DNA of 64,000 nucleotides, from contig NZ_JAFNME010000006.1 of NCBI RefSeq assembly GCF_017368815.1, forward strand, positions 1 through 64,000, in the 5' to 3' direction. The stretch comes from Comamonas denitrificans. Its GTDB lineage: Bacteria; Pseudomonadota; Gammaproteobacteria; Burkholderiales; Burkholderiaceae_C. The position numbers and the translations under genes were made by a program. Of the stretch, positions 16,574-25,915 are shown one piece after another. The notes beneath the pieces are model-generated. The model had not been told where the DNA came from. It did no database searches and was given only the letters and a program-made list of their open reading frames with translations. Numbering within the stretch: the first letter of the stretch is position 1; each line of letters begins with the position of its first letter.

Positions 16574-17706
16574 GCCCCTGCTGGCCCATTCTTGGCTGGG
16601 CGCGCACCCCGGTGGCCCCGGTGGGCGGGGCGCTGGCCGCTTGCGCGGTGCCGGATTTGACCACCCCGCTCATCACCCACTTGCTGCAGCGTGCGGGGGT
16701 GCCGGCCCAGGCGGTGGATGCGCTCATTCTGGGCAATGCCCTGGGGGCCAATGGCAACCCGGCCCGCCTGGCCGCCTTGAGTGCCGGGCTGCCCGACCGG
16801 GTGGCGGCCTGGACGCTCGATAGCCAGTGCTGCGCTGGGCTGGATGCCATCACCCACGCCTGCGCCCTGCTGGCGCTGGGGCAGGCCGACATCGTTATTG
16901 CCGGTGGGGCCGAGGCCTGGAGCCGCGCCCCCATTCGCCAGCACCGCCCGCGCCATGCCGCAGAAGTGGCGCAAACCTACGAGCGCCCCGCTTTTGCCCC
17001 GCCGGGGCGCGATCGGGACATGCTGGATGCCGCAGCGACCATTGCCGGTGCGCAATCGCTGGCCCGCGCCGCGCAGGAGGCCTGGGCAGTGACCAGCCAC
17101 GCCCGGGCGCTGGCCTCTGCGCCGGGGGATGACGTGGTGCCGGTGGCCGCACTGCTGCGCGATGCCTACCCCCGCGCCCTGACCCCGGCGCGGGCCGCGC
17201 GCATGCCCGTGGTGCGCCCTGGGCGCAGTGCCGCTGGCCAAGATTGCAGCCTGAGCACCGTGGCCATTTCGCCCAAAGCCGATGGGGCCGCCCTGCTGCT
17301 GCTGGCCAGCCCGGCGGCCTGCCAGCGCTGGCAGCTGCAGCCGCGTGCGCACTGGTTGGGGGCGGTGAGTGTGGGCGCGGCCCCGGAAACTCCCATGCTG
17401 GCGGCCCAGCAGGCGGCGCTGCAGCTTTTGCAACGGCATGGCCTGCAGGCCGCAGCGCTGCAGGTGCTGGAGCTGCACGATGCCTTTGCCGCCCAAGCGC
17501 TGGTCTTTGCCCAGGCTTTGGGGGTGCCGCTGGCGGCACTCAACCGCCACGGCGGCGGGCTGGCGCGGGGGCATCCGATTGGGGCCTCGGGGGCGATTGC
17601 CCTGGTGCAGGCCCTGGCGCAATTGCAGCCGGGGCAAACCGGCTTGGCCGCCATTGCCGGGGCGGGGGGCTTGGGTAGTGCTGTTTTAGTGCGTTTAGGC
17701 TTATAA
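16564..17706 (+). CDS. Thiolase-like protein lacking the C-terminal catalytic cysteine (YhfS type)
   Basis: The 380-residue thiolase-fold protein keeps the nucleophile region LDSQCCAGLDAI (C89) and the GHPIGASG histidine motif. The loop that is NEAFA in degradative thiolases reads HDAFA here. The second catalytic cysteine, normally in a C-x-GGG-x-G block, is replaced by Ala in AAIAGAGGLG. It may therefore act in one direction only or on an unusual substrate. It starts at ATG 16564 inside the end of the ligase gene. With the ligase and bioY it forms a three-gene association like yhfUTS of Bacillus. The next gene is convergent, 30 bp away. Confidence 0.8.
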   Translation: MAVSPCWPILGWARTPVAPVGGALAACAVPDLTTPLITHLLQRAGVPAQAVDALILGNALGANGNPARLAALSAGLPDRVAAWTLDSQCCAGLDAITHACALLALGQADIVIAGGAEAWSRAPIRQHRPRHAAEVAQTYERPAFAPPGRDRDMLDAAATIAGAQSLARAAQEAWAVTSHARALASAPGDDVVPVAALLRDAYPRALTPARAARMPVVRPGRSAAGQDCSLSTVAISPKADGAALLLLASPAACQRWQLQPRAHWLGAVSVGAAPETPMLAAQQAALQLLQRHGLQAAALQVLELHDAFAAQALVFAQALGVPLAALNRHGGGLARGHPIGASGAIALVQALAQLQPGQTGLAAIAGAGGLGSAVLVRLGL

Positions 17707-17736
17707 ATAAAGCGGATACAGCTATTGCTTTTGTAA

Positions 17737-19071
17737 TTATTCGGCCGCGGTTTCTGCTGGGGTGGGCATGGCCGTGCCATCGGCGGCCAAGCGGGTGACC
17801 AGCACCTGGTCGATGCGGTAGCTGTCCACGTCGATCACCTCAAACTTGTAGCCGCCCCAGTCCACGCTGTCGGTGCGCCGGGGCACGCGGCGCAGCATGA
17901 CCATGAGAAAGCCGGCCAAGGTGGCGTATTCCTCATCGTGCGGCAGCTCGTCGAGCTGCAGGGCGTGCAGCACATCGTCAATCGGCGTGATGCCGTCAAT
18001 CAGCCACGAGTTGGCATCGCGGCGCACGATTTGCTCTTCATCGGCATCGGGGCTGACCAGATCGCCCATCACCGTGCTCATCACATCGTTCAAGGTGACC
18101 ACGCCCACCACCAGGCTGTATTCGTTCAAGATCACGGCAAAGTCTTCGCGCACCTGCTGGAACTGGTCGAGCACTTCGGCCAGGGTGAGCTTGTCCGGCA
18201 CGATCAGCACGCGGCGAATCAGGCTGCCGTCTTTGAGCGACAGCGGCTGGTTGTTCAGCGCCCGCTGGAACAGGTCTTTGGCATCCACGTAGCCAATCAC
18301 ATGGTCAATGTCGCCATCGCACACCGGGTAGGTGGAATAGGGCTCTTCGGCAATGCGGGCGCGGATGATGTGGTCGGGGTCATCGCGCAAAAAATAGGCG
18401 ATGCGGTCGCGCTGCGTCATGGCCGAGGGCACGGTGCGCGAGTTCATGTCCATCACATTGGCAATCACCTGCTGCGCCCGCAGCGCCAGCACCCCGGCGC
18501 GGGTGCCATCCTTGGTCATGGCCAAGATATCGTCGCTGGTGATGCGCTCATCGCGCACGGCGGGCAGGCGGAAAATTTTGACCACCGCGTTGGCCAGCCA
18601 GTCAAACAGCCACACCAGCGGTTTTAAGATCAACATGCACCACAGCATGGGCTGCAGCAGGCGCACGGCCAGGGCTTCGGGCTTGGCCATGCTCACCCGC
18701 TTGGGCAGCAGATCGGCAAACAAAATAAACAGCGAAGTCACCGCCACAAACGACAGCAAAAACCCCGTGGTTTGCGCAGGCCGCTGCGGCAGCCACAGCG
18801 CAACCACCTCGGTCAGGTAGGGCGATAGCGCCCCTTCGCCGACCACACCGCCCAAAATGGCCACCGCATTCAAGCCAATTTGGGTGACGGTGAAATATTC
18901 CCCCGGCTGGCTTTGAATGTGCATCACCCCTTCTGCGCGCTTGTCGCCGTCCTCCAGCATCTGCCGCAGGCGCACCCGCCGCGAGGCCGCAAGGGCAATT
19001 TCGGACATAGAGAAAAAAGCGCTGGTGGCAATCAGCAAGGCGATGGTAAGAAGGCTTTGGGTCAAAGTCAT
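17737..19071 (-). CDS. CNNM/CorC-type membrane protein with CBS domains (YtfL-like)
   Basis: A DUF21-CBS-CorC_HlyC protein of 444 residues. The N-terminal DUF21 domain (about 1-190) has three to four membrane segments with the helix AFFSMSEIALAASRRVRLRQM. A CBS pair follows (about 210-345) and a CorC_HlyC domain closes it (about 360-430, DANSWLIDGITPIDDV). Relatives are linked to Mg2+/Co2+ export or are called hemolysin-like. It is a single gene converging with the thiolase-like gene; the substrate is not evident. Confidence 0.88.
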   Translation of the reverse strand: MTLTQSLLTIALLIATSAFFSMSEIALAASRRVRLRQMLEDGDKRAEGVMHIQSQPGEYFTVTQIGLNAVAILGGVVGEGALSPYLTEVVALWLPQRPAQTTGFLLSFVAVTSLFILFADLLPKRVSMAKPEALAVRLLQPMLWCMLILKPLVWLFDWLANAVVKIFRLPAVRDERITSDDILAMTKDGTRAGVLALRAQQVIANVMDMNSRTVPSAMTQRDRIAYFLRDDPDHIIRARIAEEPYSTYPVCDGDIDHVIGYVDAKDLFQRALNNQPLSLKDGSLIRRVLIVPDKLTLAEVLDQFQQVREDFAVILNEYSLVVGVVTLNDVMSTVMGDLVSPDADEEQIVRRDANSWLIDGITPIDDVLHALQLDELPHDEEYATLAGFLMVMLRRVPRRTDSVDWGGYKFEVIDVDSYRIDQVLVTRLAADGTAMPTPAETAAE

Positions 19072-19173
19072 AAGTCAATGGGTGGCTGGCAACATGCCCA
19101 AGGTTGCCAAAATGCATGCCTCCTGCGCATGCGGGCGTGCAAGATTTTTTGTGCCGCTGCCCTGCGGTCAAAA

Positions 19174-19202
19174 ACGAAAAAACCGCCCAAAAATGGGCGG
19201 TT
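19174..19202 (-). terminator. Rho-independent terminator after grxD
   Basis: A 9-bp perfect stem (AACCGCCCA with TGGGCGGTT, 19181-19189 and 19194-19202) has a 4-nt loop. On the minus strand it is followed by TTTTTTCGTTTTT. It closes the hemA-prfA-prmC-grxD operon. Confidence 0.88.
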
Positions 19203-19276
19203 CATCATAAGCGCTTGTTTCTGTGGCCGCTGGGATATTTACCCCCAGGCCCACACTGCGCGCTGTGCTGGCCCCT

Positions 19277-19594
19277 TTAGGCGGCCAGCAGCTTTTTCAG
19301 CTCGCCCGATTCGTACATCTCCATCATGATGTCCGAGCCGCCAATAAATTCGCCCTTCACATACAGCTGGGGGATGGTGGGCCACTGGCTGTAGTCTTTG
19401 ATGCCCTGGCGGATTTCGTCATCTTCCAGCACGTTTACGGTGGCGATCTGGCTGGCCTCAACGCCGCAGGCTTTCAAAATCTGCACTGCACGGCCCGAGA
19501 AGCCGCACTGCGGAAAACTGGCGCTGCCCTTCATGAACAGCAAAATATTGTTGGATTTGACCAATTGGTCGATGCGTTGGTGAACGTCGCTCAT
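19277..19594 (-). CDS. grxD: Monothiol glutaredoxin Grx4
   Basis: A CGFS-type glutaredoxin of 105 residues that carries or transfers [2Fe-2S] clusters with glutathione and BolA partners. The active site is FPQCGFSG, with QWPTIPQLYVKGEFIGGSD giving the cis-proline and glutathione-binding GG. It is the last gene of the hemA operon, about 105 bp after prmC, and a strong terminator follows. Confidence 0.96.
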   Translation of the reverse strand: MSDVHQRIDQLVKSNNILLFMKGSASFPQCGFSGRAVQILKACGVEASQIATVNVLEDDEIRQGIKDYSQWPTIPQLYVKGEFIGGSDIMMEMYESGELKKLLAA

Positions 19595-19700
19595 GCAGTA
19601 ACTCCAGGGCTAAAAAGACGCTGCGCTCCAAAGGCGCAACAGCGGGGGATTATTTCATTGTCTGGGTGGACTAGGGGGGTGCAGGGAGAAAGATGGATTT

Positions 19701-20576
19701 TCAATTTTGATTTAGCCACTGCCCTCCGGTACAACGCCACTGCCCGGCCAGATCTTGGCGGCTGCAGACGTGCGCAAAACCGGTCTGGCGCAAGAGGGTT
19801 TGCACCGCCTCGGCCTGGTCCCAGCCGTGCTCCAGCAGCAGCCAGCCGCCTGGGTGCAAATGTGCCGGGGCCTGGGCGGCGATGGCGCGGATATCGTCCA
19901 GTCCGTCCGCGCCACTGGTCAGCGCTTGGCGGGGTTCGTGGCGCAGGGCCGCCATGTGCGGATCGTCCTGGCGGATATAGGGCGGATTGCTCACGATGAG
20001 GTCGAACACCCCATCGACGCGGCTCAGCCATGCGCCCTGGATGAAGCGCACCGGCAGCTGCAGCCGCTGGGCATTGGCCTGGGCCACGGCCAGCGCATCG
20101 GCGCTGACATCCACGGCCGTGACGCTGGCCTGCGGGCGCTGGTGTTGCAGCGCCAAGGCAATGGCCCCGCTGCCGGTGCCCAAATCGGCCACACGGCAGG
20201 GGGTATGGGGGGGCATGTGCTCCAGCGCCCATTCGACCAAAATTTCTGTATCCGGGCGCGGATCAAGCACGCGCGCATCCACCTGCAGCGGCAAGCCGAA
20301 AAATTCTTTGCAGCCCGTCAGGTAAGCCACCGGCACCGCATCCAGGCGCTGGGCGCACAGGGCGGCGTACTGTTGCGCTTGCGCGGGGGTGAGCAGCTGA
20401 TCGTCGTGCGTGAGCAGCCAGGCGCGGCTGTTGTGCCCCAGCAGGTGCAGCAGCAGCAGCTGCGCGTCGATGCGCTCCAGCCCGGCCTGCTGGGCCTGGC
20501 GCAGTGCTTGGGCGAGGGTGAGCGCATCAATGGGCGCACTAATGGGCGCAGTGGTGAACAGGGCGGGTTTAGGCAT
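19701..20576 (-). CDS. prmC: Release factor glutamine methyltransferase PrmC
   Basis: It methylates the Gln of the GGQ motif in release factors 1 and 2. The 291-residue protein has the SAM-binding motif [15 protein letters not shown] and the catalytic SNPPYI. The start at 20576 (MPKPALFTT) lies 8 bp inside the end of prfA, its substrate gene; an upstream in-frame ATG at 20627 would overlap prfA further and is less likely. Confidence 0.95.
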   Translation of the reverse strand: MPKPALFTTAPISAPIDALTLAQALRQAQQAGLERIDAQLLLLHLLGHNSRAWLLTHDDQLLTPAQAQQYAALCAQRLDAVPVAYLTGCKEFFGLPLQVDARVLDPRPDTEILVEWALEHMPPHTPCRVADLGTGSGAIALALQHQRPQASVTAVDVSADALAVAQANAQRLQLPVRFIQGAWLSRVDGVFDLIVSNPPYIRQDDPHMAALRHEPRQALTSGADGLDDIRAIAAQAPAHLHPGGWLLLEHGWDQAEAVQTLLRQTGFAHVCSRQDLAGQWRCTGGQWLNQN

Positions 20577-21651
20577 TGATCGCCAGCTCTTCGAGCAACT
20601 CGGCCTCGCGGGCGGCTTGCAGGGCATCGAGCACTTCGCCCAAATCGCCTTCCATGATGTTCAGCAACTTGTACAAAGTGAGGTTGATGCGGTGGTCGGT
20701 CAGCCGCCCTTGTGGAAAGTTGTAGGTGCGGATGCGGTCGCTGCGGTCGCCGCTGCCCACCAAGCCCTTGCGCAGGGCCGCTTCTTTGGCTTCGCGCTCT
20801 TTGCGCTCTTTTTCTTGAATCCGCGCTTGCAGCACCTGCAGCGCCTTGGCCTTGTTGCTGTGCTGGCTGCGCCCGTCCTGGCACTCGGCAACGATGCCGG
20901 TGGGCAGGTGGACGACGCGCACGGCCGAGTCCGTTTTGTTGATGTGCTGGCCCCCGGCCCCGCTGGCGCGGAAGGTGTCGATGCGCAGGTCGGCCAGGTT
21001 CAGGGTGATGGCCTGGGCTTCGTCCGGCTCGGGCATGACGGCCACCGTGCAGGCGCTGGTGTGGATGCGGCCCTGGGTCTCGGTTTCGGGCACGCGCTGC
21101 ACGCGGTGGCCGCCCGATTCAAAGCGCAGGCGGCCATAGACGTTCTCGCCCTCGATGCGCAGCACCACTTCTTTGAAGCCGCCAATCTCGTTTTCATTGG
21201 CACTCATGATCTCCACGCGCCAGCCTTGCTCGGCGGCGTAGCGGGTGTACATGCGCGTGAGGTCGCCGGCAAACAGGGCCGACTCATCGCCGCCGGTGCC
21301 AGCGCGGATTTCCATGAAGGCGTTGCGTTCGTCATCCGGGTCTTTGGGCAGCAGCAGGCGCTGCAATTCGTCTTTCAGCTGCTGCAGCTCTTGATCGGCG
21401 CTGGCGATTTCTTCCTGGGCCATCTCGGCCATATCGGGGTCAGCGAGCAGCTCGTGCGCGGTGGCGCGGTCAGCCTCGCATTGCTGGTAGCGGGCGTAGC
21501 GGCCGGCGATTTGCGTCACGTCGGCGTGTTCGCGCGAGATGCGGCGGTACTGCTGCATGTCGCCCATGATGTCTTCGCGCGAGAGGAGAAAGTCCAGTTC
21601 GTGCAGGCGCTGGGTGTAGCGCTCCAGCTGGCGGCGCAGAAAATCTTGCAT
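20569..21651 (-). CDS. prfA: Peptide chain release factor 1
   Basis: RF1 recognises UAA and UAG. The 360-residue protein has the catalytic [15 protein letters not shown] loop and the decoding-region motif of RF1. It lies between hemA and prmC in the usual betaproteobacterial order. About 130 bp separate it from hemA, and that gap contains a dispersed repeat. Confidence 0.97.
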   Translation of the reverse strand: MQDFLRRQLERYTQRLHELDFLLSREDIMGDMQQYRRISREHADVTQIAGRYARYQQCEADRATAHELLADPDMAEMAQEEIASADQELQQLKDELQRLLLPKDPDDERNAFMEIRAGTGGDESALFAGDLTRMYTRYAAEQGWRVEIMSANENEIGGFKEVVLRIEGENVYGRLRFESGGHRVQRVPETETQGRIHTSACTVAVMPEPDEAQAITLNLADLRIDTFRASGAGGQHINKTDSAVRVVHLPTGIVAECQDGRSQHSNKAKALQVLQARIQEKERKEREAKEAALRKGLVGSGDRSDRIRTYNFPQGRLTDHRINLTLYKLLNIMEGDLGEVLDALQAAREAELLEELAINA

Positions 21652-21683
21652 AAGAAGGGCTAAAGAGGCAGAAAGCTATTGAA

Positions 21684-21768
21684 TAAATAGCTGTTAGCGC
21701 TTGCAATACAAGGTTTTCAGGTGTTTTATCCTTAAAAATCAATCAGGACAAGCGCCAGCAGCTACGAA
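21684..21768. repeat. Dispersed palindromic repeat between hemA and prfA
   Basis: The left half AATAGCTGTTAGCGCTTG and the right half ACAAGCGCCAGCAGCTACG form an imperfect inverted repeat around an AT-rich centre. It lies in the operon spacer, so read-through into prfA must tolerate it. Confidence 0.6.
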
Positions 21769-21781
21769 AGCAAGGGCAGCG

Positions 21782-23086
21782 CTAACGCTGCGAACCCTGG
21801 GCCGTGCGCCCGCGCAGGAACAGGCGCTGCACGGTGGCGGCGGCTTGCTCGCGCTCGGCTTCGCTGCCCTGGCGCAAGGCGGTCATGCTGCCGTGCAGCA
21901 TTTTTTGCGTCAGGCCGCGCGAGAGGGCTTCCAGCACGGTGTCCACATCCTCGCCCTTGGCCAGCAGCTTTTTAGCGCGGGCGATTTCTTGGGCCCGCCA
22001 GGCATCGGTTTGCTGGTTGAGCTGCTGGATGAGCGGCACCGCGCCACCTTGCGGATTGCGTTGTTCTAGCCAGTGCAAAAAGCTTTGCACGCCGTGGTCG
22101 ATGATGACTTCGGCCTGCTCGACGGCCGCCTGGCGCTGGGCCTGGCCGGTGCGCACCACGCTGGCCAGATCATCGACGGTGTAGAGGTACACGTCGCGCA
22201 GGTCTTTGACCTCGGATTCGATGTCGCGCGGCACGGCCAGATCGACCATGAAGATGGGGCGGTGTTTGCGCTTTTTTAAGGCCCGTTCAACCGCGCCCAG
22301 GCCGATGATGGGCAGGGTGGATGCGGTGCAGCTGATCACCGCATCGTATTCGTGCAGGTGCTCGGGCAGCTCGGCCAGCGGCATGGTGCTGGCACCAAAC
22401 TGGGCGGCCAGTTTTTCGCCGCGTTCGGCCGTGCGGTTGGCAATCGTCATCTGCTTGGGATGGCGGGCGGCAAAGTGGGTCGAGACCAGCTCAATCATCT
22501 CGCCCGCGCCGACGAACAGGATGCGAATTTGCGTCAAATCCTCAAACAGCTGGCTGGCCAAGCGCACGGCAGCGGCGGCCATGCTGATGCTGTGCGCACC
22601 GATTTCTGTGCTGCTGCGCACCTCTTTGGCCACCGCAAAGCTGCGCTGGAACAGCTGGTGCAAGGTGCTGCCCAGCGCCCCGGCATCTTCGGCCGCGCGC
22701 ACGGCGTTTTTCAGCTGGCCCAAAATTTGCGCCTCTCCCAGCACCATGGAGTCGAGGCCCGATGCCACGCGAAAGGCATGGCGGGCCACGCCACCGTCTT
22801 CCAGCAAGTAGGAGTGCGAGCGCAGCACCTCGGGGCTGACACCGCCGGACTGGGCCAGCCAGCCCAGGGTGTGGTCCAGCGCGGGGGCGTTGGCGGCGCA
22901 GTAAATTTCGGTGCGGTTGCAGGTGGAGAGGATGGCAGTTTCTACCTGCGGGTGGTGGGTGGCGCTGGTCAATGCGCTGCGCAGCCCCTGCAACGTAGGG
23001 GCGATTTGATCGAGTGCAAACGCAAAACGGCCGCGCAAATCGAGCGGTGCCGTGTTGTGGTTGATGCCTAATGCCCAAACTGCCAT
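21782..23086 (-). CDS. hemA: Glutamyl-tRNA reductase
   Basis: The first committed step of C5-pathway haem synthesis, reducing glutamyl-tRNA to glutamate-1-semialdehyde with NADPH. The 434-residue protein has the catalytic cysteine in LSTCNRTEIYC (C56), the motif LGEAQILGQLK, and a Rossmann segment ILFVGAGEM. It heads the hemA-prfA-prmC-grxD operon and is divergent from a small membrane protein gene across about 55 bp. Confidence 0.97.
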   Translation of the reverse strand: MAVWALGINHNTAPLDLRGRFAFALDQIAPTLQGLRSALTSATHHPQVETAILSTCNRTEIYCAANAPALDHTLGWLAQSGGVSPEVLRSHSYLLEDGGVARHAFRVASGLDSMVLGEAQILGQLKNAVRAAEDAGALGSTLHQLFQRSFAVAKEVRSSTEIGAHSISMAAAAVRLASQLFEDLTQIRILFVGAGEMIELVSTHFAARHPKQMTIANRTAERGEKLAAQFGASTMPLAELPEHLHEYDAVISCTASTLPIIGLGAVERALKKRKHRPIFMVDLAVPRDIESEVKDLRDVYLYTVDDLASVVRTGQAQRQAAVEQAEVIIDHGVQSFLHWLEQRNPQGGAVPLIQQLNQQTDAWRAQEIARAKKLLAKGEDVDTVLEALSRGLTQKMLHGSMTALRQGSEAEREQAAATVQRLFLRGRTAQGSQR

Positions 23087-23140
23087 AGGGCGCGATTATA
23101 AAATTAGTTACCGGCCCAGGGTTAGCCCGAGGGGAAACAC

Positions 23141-23446
23141 TTGATCTGGGTCATGTTGAACATGGATTTCATCGTCTTTTTTTGGCACTTGCTGAACTTT
23201 TTCGCCCCGGCGGCCTTTTTGGCCCTGGCCTTGGGCCTGGGGGCGTGGTTGCTGCGCATACCTCGGCGTTTGCCGTGGTGGACGGGTGTGGGCCTGAATT
23301 TTGTGCTGGGCTGCAGTGTGCTGGGGGCGGGCTTGGTGCTGACGGGCAGCGATGGCAAGCTGGTGACTTACGTTGCTTTGGTGCTGGCCATGGGCTCGGG
23401 CCAGTGGCTGCTGACCCCAGGGGGCGAGCCCACGATTGAAAAATAG
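23141..23446 (+). CDS. Small conserved membrane protein, unknown function
   Basis: A 101-residue protein with three hydrophobic segments (about 8-35, 45-65 and 75-90). I do not recognise a named family. The start is uncertain: GAGGGG at 23129-23134 is well placed for TTG at 23141, while ATGs at 23153 and 23162 give shorter forms. It is divergent from hemA. A bidirectional terminator separates it from the convergent TRAP operon. Confidence 0.65.
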   Translation: MIWVMLNMDFIVFFWHLLNFFAPAAFLALALGLGAWLLRIPRRLPWWTGVGLNFVLGCSVLGAGLVLTGSDGKLVTYVALVLAMGSGQWLLTPGGEPTIEK

Positions 23447-23470
23447 CAAAGCGCTTGCCGCTTATAAATA

Positions 23471-23507
23471 AAGGGATTCAGGTAAATATATGCCTGAATC
23501 CCTTTTT
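23471..23507. terminator. Bidirectional terminator
   Basis: A perfect 12-bp stem, AAGGGATTCAGG (23471-23482) with its complement (23493-23504), around a 10-nt AT-rich loop and followed by T on the plus strand. It serves the small membrane protein gene (plus) and dctP (minus). Confidence 0.85.
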
Positions 23508-23528
23508 AAATTGAGCGTAAACAGCTCT

Positions 23529-24581
23529 TTATTTGCGAGCGGCAATCGCCTTTTCGGCCATATCGACCAGGTTGGTGCCAATTTGCGGTTTCCACTTGGT
23601 GTAAACGGCCTTGGTGGCATCGGCAAAGGCTTTGCGCTGCTCGGCGTTCAGGTCGGTGACGGTCACGCCCAGGGCCTCCAGCTCTTTGACCAAAGGTTTG
23701 CCGGCTTCGACCAAGCCTTTGCGGGCAATGGCGATTTCTTCGCGGCCCGCATCAATGGCGGCCTGGCGCACGATCTCGCGGTCTTCGGGGGTCCAGCTGG
23801 CCCACACGTCTTTGTTCACCACAAAAATCAGCGGGTCGTTCATGTAGCCCCACAGGGTGACGTGTTTTTGGCCCACCGATTGCAGTTTGGCGGCCTGGAA
23901 GACGGACAGGGGGTTTTCTTGCCCATCCACCGCTTTGCTGGCCATGGCGGGCTGGGCATCGGCCCAGCTCATTTGGGTGGGGTTGGCCCCCAGGGCGGTG
24001 AAGGTGTCCAGGAACAGCGGGGAGCCGACCACGCGCAGCTTCAGGCCTTTCAAATCGGCCGGTTGGGTGATGGCGTGTTTGGAGTTGCTGATTTCGCGGT
24101 AGCCGTTTTCGCCCCAGGCCAGGGGCTGCACGCCGGCTTTGTCCAGAATTTTGAAAATCTCTTGGCCCGGTGCGCCCTGGGTGACGGCATCGACGGCAGC
24201 AAAGTCGGGGAACAAGAAGGGCAGCGAGAACAGGTTCAGCGCTTTGACCTGGGGCGACCAGTTGATGGTTGAGCCCACCGCCATGTCGATCACGCCCTGG
24301 CGGATGGCGCTGAACTCGCGCGTTTGGTCGCCCTGCACCAGCGAGGTGCCGGGGTAGAGCTTGATATTGATGCGCCCGTTGGTGCGCTCGCGCACCTTAT
24401 CGGCCCACAGCTGGCCGCCTTGTCCCCAGGGGAAGGCGATGCCCAGCACCAGCGACATGCGGTATTCGTCCTTGTACTTGGCCTGCGTCTGGGCGGCGGT
24501 GGGCAGGCCCACGGCCAGCAAGGTGGCTGCGGCCGCCGTGGCGGTCAGCAGGGTGCGCAAAGAAGGTTTTTGCAGTTTCAT
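23529..24581 (-). CDS. dctP: TRAP transporter substrate-binding protein (DctP family)
   Basis: The periplasmic solute receptor of a tripartite ATP-independent transporter, 350 residues with a cleavable signal peptide of about 31 residues (basic start, Ala/Leu core). The DctP fold is shown by PGTSLVQGDQTREFSAIRQG, LSLPFLFPDF-type text and the ligand-side LKGLKLRVVGSP, with the conserved Arg that binds a substrate carboxylate. It is the last gene of a dctQ-dctM-dctP operon. The substrate is probably an organic acid but is not determined by the sequence. Confidence 0.9.
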   Translation of the reverse strand: MKLQKPSLRTLLTATAAAATLLAVGLPTAAQTQAKYKDEYRMSLVLGIAFPWGQGGQLWADKVRERTNGRINIKLYPGTSLVQGDQTREFSAIRQGVIDMAVGSTINWSPQVKALNLFSLPFLFPDFAAVDAVTQGAPGQEIFKILDKAGVQPLAWGENGYREISNSKHAITQPADLKGLKLRVVGSPLFLDTFTALGANPTQMSWADAQPAMASKAVDGQENPLSVFQAAKLQSVGQKHVTLWGYMNDPLIFVVNKDVWASWTPEDREIVRQAAIDAGREEIAIARKGLVEAGKPLVKELEALGVTVTDLNAEQRKAFADATKAVYTKWKPQIGTNLVDMAEKAIAARK

Positions 24582-24616
24582 GAGATGTCTCCTATCGTTT
24601 TACGAACACGGGGTGG

Positions 24617-25915
24617 TCAATACCCCAGCTTGTGTGGCAGCCACAGCGCAATCTGCGGCCACTGCAACACCATGAGCATGGCCACGGTCATGGCCAGCAC
24701 CAGCCACAGCACCCAGCGGGTGGTGGCTTCCATGCGCACTTGGGCGATCTTGCTGGCCACCATCAGGTTCACGGCCATCGGAGGGGTGAATTGGCCAATG
24801 GCCACCGTCAGCACCGTCAGCACGCCAAACCACACCACGTCCCATTGGTAATGCACCATCAGCGGGTACAGCAGGGGCACAAAAATCAGCAGGATGGAGA
24901 TGCCGTCCAAAAACATGCCCAGCACCAGCAGCAGGGCCAGCACCAACAGCAAAATGCCCGTGGAGCCAAGGCCGGAGTTCACGATGGCTTGGGTGATCGG
25001 GTCAATCACCCCCAGAGTGGACAGCGAGAAGGCGAAGATGCCCGCCAGCGAGACCACGATCAAAATCACCGCCGACAACTCGCCCGCTTCGCGCAGGATG
25101 TCAAACAAATCGCGCACGCCAATGCTGCGGTGCACGACCATGCCGACAAACAGGCCGTAGAACACGGCCACCACGGCGGCCTCGGTGGGTGTGAACCAGC
25201 CCATGCGCATGCCGCCCAAAATCAGCACCGGCGCGGCCAGCCCCCAGGCGGCTTCGCGCAAGCTTTTCCAGAACGGCGGGCGTGGCAAGCTGGCTTCAAG
25301 TTGGCCCATGCCGTGGCGGCGGGCCAGCCAGACGGCAGGAATAATCAGCGCCAGCCCGGCCAGCACCCCAGGAAACAGGCCTGCGGCAAACAGTGCGGGC
25401 ACCGAAGCGCCGGGCACCAACACCGAATACACAATAAAAGCCACCGAGGGCGGAATCAAAATATCGGTCGCCGCTGCCCCGGCCACCACGCTGGCGGAGA
25501 AGCCGGCGGGGTACCCGGCGCGGTGCATGGCAGCAATCATCACCCCACCCACCGCTGCGGCAGTGGCCGGGCCCGAGCCGGAGATGCCGCCCATGAACAT
25601 GGCCACGCCAATGGCCACCAGCGGCAGCATGCCGGGGCCGCGCCCAACGATGGCGACGGCAAAATTCACCAACCGCGCCGCCACGCCAGAGCGGTCAAAA
25701 ATTGAGCCCACCAGCACAAACATTGGAATGGCCAGCAGCGGGTATTTGCCCAGTCCGGCGTAAAAGTTTTGCGGCACGGCCAACAGGCCAAACCATTGGC
25801 TGTCGGCATTGGCCAGGGCGATGCAGGCCGCCCCCGCCAGCCCCAGGGCGGCCCCAATGGGCACCCCGGCCATCATCATGGTCAAGAAAACAATAAACAG
25901 CAGGCTGGCAATCAT
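24617..25915 (-). CDS. dctM: TRAP transporter large permease (DctM)
   Basis: The 432-residue membrane subunit of the DctM family has about 12 hydrophobic segments. Conserved loops include GVPIGAALGLAG near the N-terminus, GGISGSGPATAAAVGGVM and the central GWFTPTEAAVVA. It uses the sodium or proton gradient for import. It overlaps dctQ by 4 bp and precedes dctP by 35 bp. Confidence 0.94.
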   Translation of the reverse strand: MIASLLFIVFLTMMMAGVPIGAALGLAGAACIALANADSQWFGLLAVPQNFYAGLGKYPLLAIPMFVLVGSIFDRSGVAARLVNFAVAIVGRGPGMLPLVAIGVAMFMGGISGSGPATAAAVGGVMIAAMHRAGYPAGFSASVVAGAAATDILIPPSVAFIVYSVLVPGASVPALFAAGLFPGVLAGLALIIPAVWLARRHGMGQLEASLPRPPFWKSLREAAWGLAAPVLILGGMRMGWFTPTEAAVVAVFYGLFVGMVVHRSIGVRDLFDILREAGELSAVILIVVSLAGIFAFSLSTLGVIDPITQAIVNSGLGSTGILLLVLALLLVLGMFLDGISILLIFVPLLYPLMVHYQWDVVWFGVLTVLTVAIGQFTPPMAVNLMVASKIAQVRMEATTRWVLWLVLAMTVAMLMVLQWPQIALWLPHKLGY

